64,000 nt of DNA from Isochrysis galbana (Eukaryota; Haptophyta; Isochrysidales; Isochrysidaceae). Where the stretch lies: contig CM030932.1 in assembly GCA_018136815.1 (NCBI GenBank), forward strand, positions 3,088,614 through 3,152,613. The letters are read 5' to 3'. Under the pieces are notes generated by a model. That model was not told the DNA's origin and searched no databases. It saw only the letters and a list, made by a program, of their open reading frames with translations. Of the stretch, positions 60,891 to 64,000 are shown piece by piece (the stretch's first letter is position 1; each line of letters opens with the position of its first letter). A program made the position numbers and the translations under genes.

Positions 60891-62335
60891 TGACCCCCCG
60901 AGCCCTCGTTCCCTCGCTCTCTCTCTCTCTCTCTTCTTTTTCTGGTGGGCACTCCTGAATCTGCTCACCAGAGGGGGTTCGTTTAACGTATGTTTCCGGC
61001 CTGTCACCGTGAATGTTTGAGTGCAGAGTGTTGATTTGTGTGGTTTTTGAGCCATTGTATCGCCTGTTGGTGACCTGCAGCCCCTGAGTACCCCCAAGCC
61101 CCGAGTCTTCCGAGTCGTCCTTTCGAGTCTACGAGTCCCTACGAGTCCCAAGTAAGCGGTAACTGCTCGCCGCGCCCTTTCTTACATCCTCCGACCCTCC
61201 GGTTCGCGTTCCGTGCCACTCTCCCGTCCATCTCTCATGCCCGTCATTTGCCCTCCCCGTTCTTCCGATGAGCCCGTTCCGGGCTCCCCGGATGGACCGT
61301 GCGCCGCGCTAGCCGCCGGTGCGCCTCCGCGGCTCGTTTCCAATGAGGAAACGAGCTTCGCTCCGACAGGGAGGGCACTTCACAACCATCAACCCCATAC
61401 GGAGAGCACCCCATGCCTCTGTTTTCCAACTTGTTGACACAATTCTCGTCTTCACCCCACTCTTGTGGGCCACTAGTACCAATCACTCAGTGCCCTGCCT
61501 TGGGCCCTCTTTCAACACTAGACTAGACTCCCTCTCCCACTCCCCCTTCACACTTCAACCAACCCAAACAGCACGAACCTCCCGGCCTTCTGTTCAAAGC
61601 ACCAAAAATTTCAATTCAAGGCACATGTTGATACACTTCCCGTTTTCACCCCACGCTTGTGGGCCACAAGTACCTACAACTCAGTGCCCTGCCTTGGGCC
61701 CTCTTTCAACACTTCACTCCATCTCCCACTCCCTCATCCCACTACAACCAACCCAAGAAGCACAAACCCCCTCGCCCTCGGTTTCAAACACCAAAAATTT
61801 CGATTCAAGACCAGAGGGAGGACATGTCTTGAGGCGGCGTCGCTGCCCATGCCTAGCGCAAGGGTATAGCGCCCCCACTCAAACATCTCCTTCCCCAAAG
61901 CTCCTCTTTGAGGAGTTGCTCCTCTCCCTCCCATTAGGCCCCCTTGCCTGCGAGACCAGAACAGGATCCTGGCGTGGGGGGCTGTTTGAGTGTGGAGGGA
62001 GGGGTGCTCCGGCTAGCGCAGGTAGTAAGCTAGTGAAGAGCTGGGTGGCATAAGGGGGAAGGGTGCTTGCGCTCGCCGCGGCAGGGAGTCCTGTCTTGTG
62101 TGCGCGCTAGTCTCGTTCCTTTGCCGCGCCGCGACCCATAAAAATTTGTTAAAAATTAAATTATATTATGACCTTTCTGACATCTTCCCGCAAACAGCAG
62201 TCAACGAATCCTCTACGGCCGCGTCAGCTGCCGGCTCGATCGAACGGCCCTCTGCCTACGAGCCTGTAGTCATCGCATGTTCGACAGTCCCGCGTGCACG
62301 CCGCGCTCGCGCGCGCCGCGCGCGGGCGGCCCCCA

Positions 62336-62470
62336 GCCCCGCTCTAAAAAAAAAGTGGCAAAAACGGAGGGCGTTTGAAAAACAGTGAAAAACACTGTTT
62401 TTGGCCTCCAAAAAAAACACTGTTTCTGTCTTTCACATCTAGGAGTAGGAGTAGCCTGAATCTTCAGATT
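62336..62470 (+). repeat. AAACAGTG/CACTGTTTTTGGCC palindromic repeat with LINE-like tail
   Basis: AACAGTGAAAAACACTGTTT is a near-perfect palindrome, followed by GGCCTCCAAAAAAAACACTG and TTTCACATCTAGG, then GCCTGAATCTTCAGA and T7. It joins the palindrome family to the CTTCAGA-T(n) tail. It truncates the interrupted gene. Confidence 0.6.
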
Positions 62471-62651
62471 TTTTTAACTAGGACAACAAGAAAACTCTGA
62501 CAAGCACGCCCCACGGTTTGCGCGGGAAAGGCGCGGGAGCCCCGCCGCTCGCCAGTGCAAGAGCCACCCGCGCTCGCCCCCCGCCCCTCCCCGCCCCCCC
62601 TTCCTTCTCTCTCTCCCTCTCTCTCTCCCTCTCTCTCCCTCTCTTCCTACG
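62471..62651. promoter_or_regulatory. upstream region of DNA polymerase alpha
   Basis: About 180 bp between the repeat and the start codon. 62575-62646 is CTCTCTC/CCTCTCT pyrimidine sequence, as seen upstream of other genes in this window. No TATA box is visible. Confidence 0.35.
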
Positions 62652-64000
62652 ATGCAGCGGCAGAAGCGCGAGCAGAAAGTCACGGCCAAGGGGGCTGCTC
62701 TCGCCGCCCTCGCCCAGCTCAAGAAGGGAGGCATCCGCCGGACCGACCAGTTCCAGGTGGGCATCCCGCCGCTGCTGATACACACTGACGCCGCGGGCGC
62801 CGGAGCTGCGTGCACGCCGCAGAGAGAAAGCGAAGCGGAAGGGGAGGGGGGAGGAGGGGCAGAGGGGGGAGGGGAGGGGAGTCGGAAGAGCGGTAGGATT
62901 TGCACGGAAAGACCACCCGGGGGCGAGAAGGGTGGGGTGGGGTGAGAGGGGCCGGCGAGTTGGAAGCGGAGAACAGGGGGGCTGGGACCGACGGAGTGGC
63001 CTTGCACGCGGCGCGTGAGCACCGCGGACAGGATGAGGAGCAGTAGGTGGACCAAAAGTGCCGCGCACCCTTATTGCTGAGGACCCCCCCCATTTTTGTG
63101 CAAGTGCAGCTGTCGGTTGAGGATGACGTGTACGATGAGATGGATGAGACAGCATACCAGGAGCACATTGCAAAACGTCGTGAGGAGAACTTTATCGAAG
63201 ATGACGCCGGAAACGGCGACTACGTCGACTTTGGGCAGGAGGACTGGGACGACGCCGAGTACTCGGGCGATGAGGGCGAGCCAGGGGCTCGCCGCGCCAA
63301 GAAGCCGGCCGAGCGCGGCCGTGGCCTCTTCAACAACCTGGCACCCAAGGCAAAGAAGAAGGCCACGGAGCGTGTCTCGGGCATGTTCCTTGGCGCCAGC
63401 CGTGAAGTGCTGGGTGGCCGAGCGGGCAAGGCGGTGAGCAAGGACGATGCAGGCGACGCGCTCCTCGATTCACTTCTTGGTGAGATCGAGCACGACCCTC
63501 TCACGCTCGCATCCTCGTCCACCTCGGCGCTAAGCAAAGGGCTGGGAGGCGCCACCACCGCGAGGCGAGTGGCCATGCCCACCTTCCGTGCCCGCGTCGC
63601 CGGCGCTGGTGCGCAGCAAGCGTCTAGCGGACCGGGTGGTTCCACATACGGGTGTGCTCCACCCCCGATCGGCGCTTTCGACAGCGTCGAGGCGGCGGCG
63701 CCCGCGCGCCCTAGCACAGCCGCGAGCACTGCACCCAGCTCCGCGGGAGGATGGGGCGCGCTTCTCTCCTCTGGCAAGAGCCACGACAATATCGAGGGCG
63801 CGCCCGCGCCGATGGAAGAGGAGAGCGCCGGCTTTGGCGACGGTGACGCTGATGGCGATTACGGAGCTGATGATCTCCCATTAGACGTGGCTGAACACCC
63901 CTCTGAGGAGGCCGATGGTTGGTCTAGGAGTGAGGCACATGCAAACTCGGTGGCCACGTCCGATGAGGTAGACGAGCCTCAGCGCGCTATCCCATTTATG
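62652..64000 (+). CDS. POLA1: DNA polymerase alpha catalytic subunit, N-terminal part
   Basis: Exon 1 is 62652-62756 (MQRQKREQKVTAKGAALAAL...GGIRRTDQFQ), intron GTGGGC...GTGCAG, exon 2 starts at 63110 and is open to the window end. The sequence matches the N-terminal domain of the polymerase-alpha large subunit: an AL-x-x-L-x-x-L-K-x-G-G-x-x-R helix, then VYDEMDETAYQEHIAKRREE, NFIEDDAGNGDYVDFGQEDW and, later, DALLDSLLGEIE. About 330 residues are present; the palm and exonuclease-like domains lie beyond the window. With primase, this subunit starts DNA synthesis at origins and on the lagging strand. The region after residue 165 is low-complexity and poorly conserved, as in other species. Confidence 0.9.

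Larger units (their letters stand above)
59337..62163 (+). mobile_element. insertion 2: MERA-type element with internal expansion
   Basis: It begins AAACTATTGTTATAG then ATAGTTTGAACTAT and ATGGAGCGTGCC (59357), near-identical for about 330 bp to the 53.7-kb element. A 1.7-kb foreign segment (59690-61370: pyrimidine minisatellites, decamer repeats, an LTR-like leader with ATG at 61238) follows, and then the rest of the element resumes (61370-62163) up to CGCGCCGCGACCCATAAAAA. The right border is the duplicated target ATGACCTTTCTGACA (62168-62182). Confidence 0.65.
58760..62335 (+). pseudogene. unidentified gene interrupted by two insertions at one site
   Basis: The frame begins at 58760 (MADTVRPDSYYDLSD) and is broken at 58805. 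It resumes after the duplicated target at 62183 (IFPQTAVNESSTAASAAGS, ERPSAYEPVVIACSTVPRAR) in the same phase, then runs into a palindromic repeat at about 62340. The two parts join exactly through the repeated TATTATGACCTTTCTGACA (58787-58805 and 62164-62182). I do not recognise the protein; position after an LTR-like leader suggests a gag. Confidence 0.6.

Noticed and set aside
62478-63173. Minus-strand frames over the polymerase alpha start
   Set aside because: Antisense to two clearly coding exons and to a pyrimidine tract; no motif.
1-64000. tRNA, 5S or U6 genes
   Set aside because: I looked for the T-arm GGTTCGA(A/N)TCC signature and the U6 start and found no convincing cloverleaf or match; a covariance-model scan would be decisive.

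Overview
This is a GC-rich nuclear window from a eukaryote, probably a photosynthetic microalga. The host genes are eukaryotic and several are split by GTGAGT-type/CAG introns: ARP3, DNA polymerase alpha, a NRT2 nitrate transporter, a WCRTC thioredoxin, a DUF1275 membrane protein and an FG-GAP surface protein. A haptophyte- or stramenopile-like alga would fit. I cannot fix the clade, because only 63 bases of 18S rRNA are present and they are universally conserved. Three runs of exactly 100 N (3277-3376, 29512-29611, 45300-45399) mark scaffold gaps.

Layout. 1-63 is the 5' tip of an 18S rRNA gene (minus strand), followed by about 3.2 kb of spacer. 3.4-7.9 kb holds a hAT transposase end, a LINE and hairpin elements. 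7.9-12.8 kb carries an FG-GAP/Cys-rich surface-protein gene (minus), and 47.5-52.6 kb carries a near-identical copy on the plus strand, so the window contains a 5-kb inverted repeat with about 35 kb between the arms. Between the arms lie a MYND protein (15 kb), ARP3 (17.3-19.9 kb, minus, seven exons reconstructed), a secreted protein with two VHL-beta-like domains (22.2-23.9 kb, minus), an unidentified frameshifted gene (25.8-26.3 kb), DUF1275 (28.8-29.8 kb), a thioredoxin (30.2-31.3 kb, three exons), a 205-bp satellite (33.8-34.5 kb), NRT2 (36.7-38.6 kb) and a LINE 5' half (39.1-42.1 kb). 52.6-62.2 kb is nested transposons. 62.65-64 kb is the start of DNA polymerase alpha.

The mobile DNA is the most informative part. 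(i) A hAT element whose 5' half encodes a chromodomain protein (46.31 down to 45.1 kb) and whose 3' half encodes the hAT dimerisation domain (3.4-4.64 kb) sits in the same LINE site on both sides, with the same 8-bp target duplication. An inversion, or a scaffold error, between the two halves explains this. (ii) The LINE family starts with a perfect hairpin just upstream of a conserved ORF1 start (MERA...), continues through CCCH fingers into an APE endonuclease, then RT, and ends in a CTTCA(A)GA-T(n) tail. Full, truncated, twin-primed and internally deleted copies are all present. (iii) A second family of about 750 bp has an ATAA-loop terminal hairpin plus three more hairpins within 125 bp. 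One copy lies in the LINE ORF1 with an exact 18-bp target duplication. (iv) Two insertions share the same target duplication at 58.8-62.2 kb.

The host genes are not an operon and share no obvious pathway. They are single eukaryotic loci scattered among repeats.
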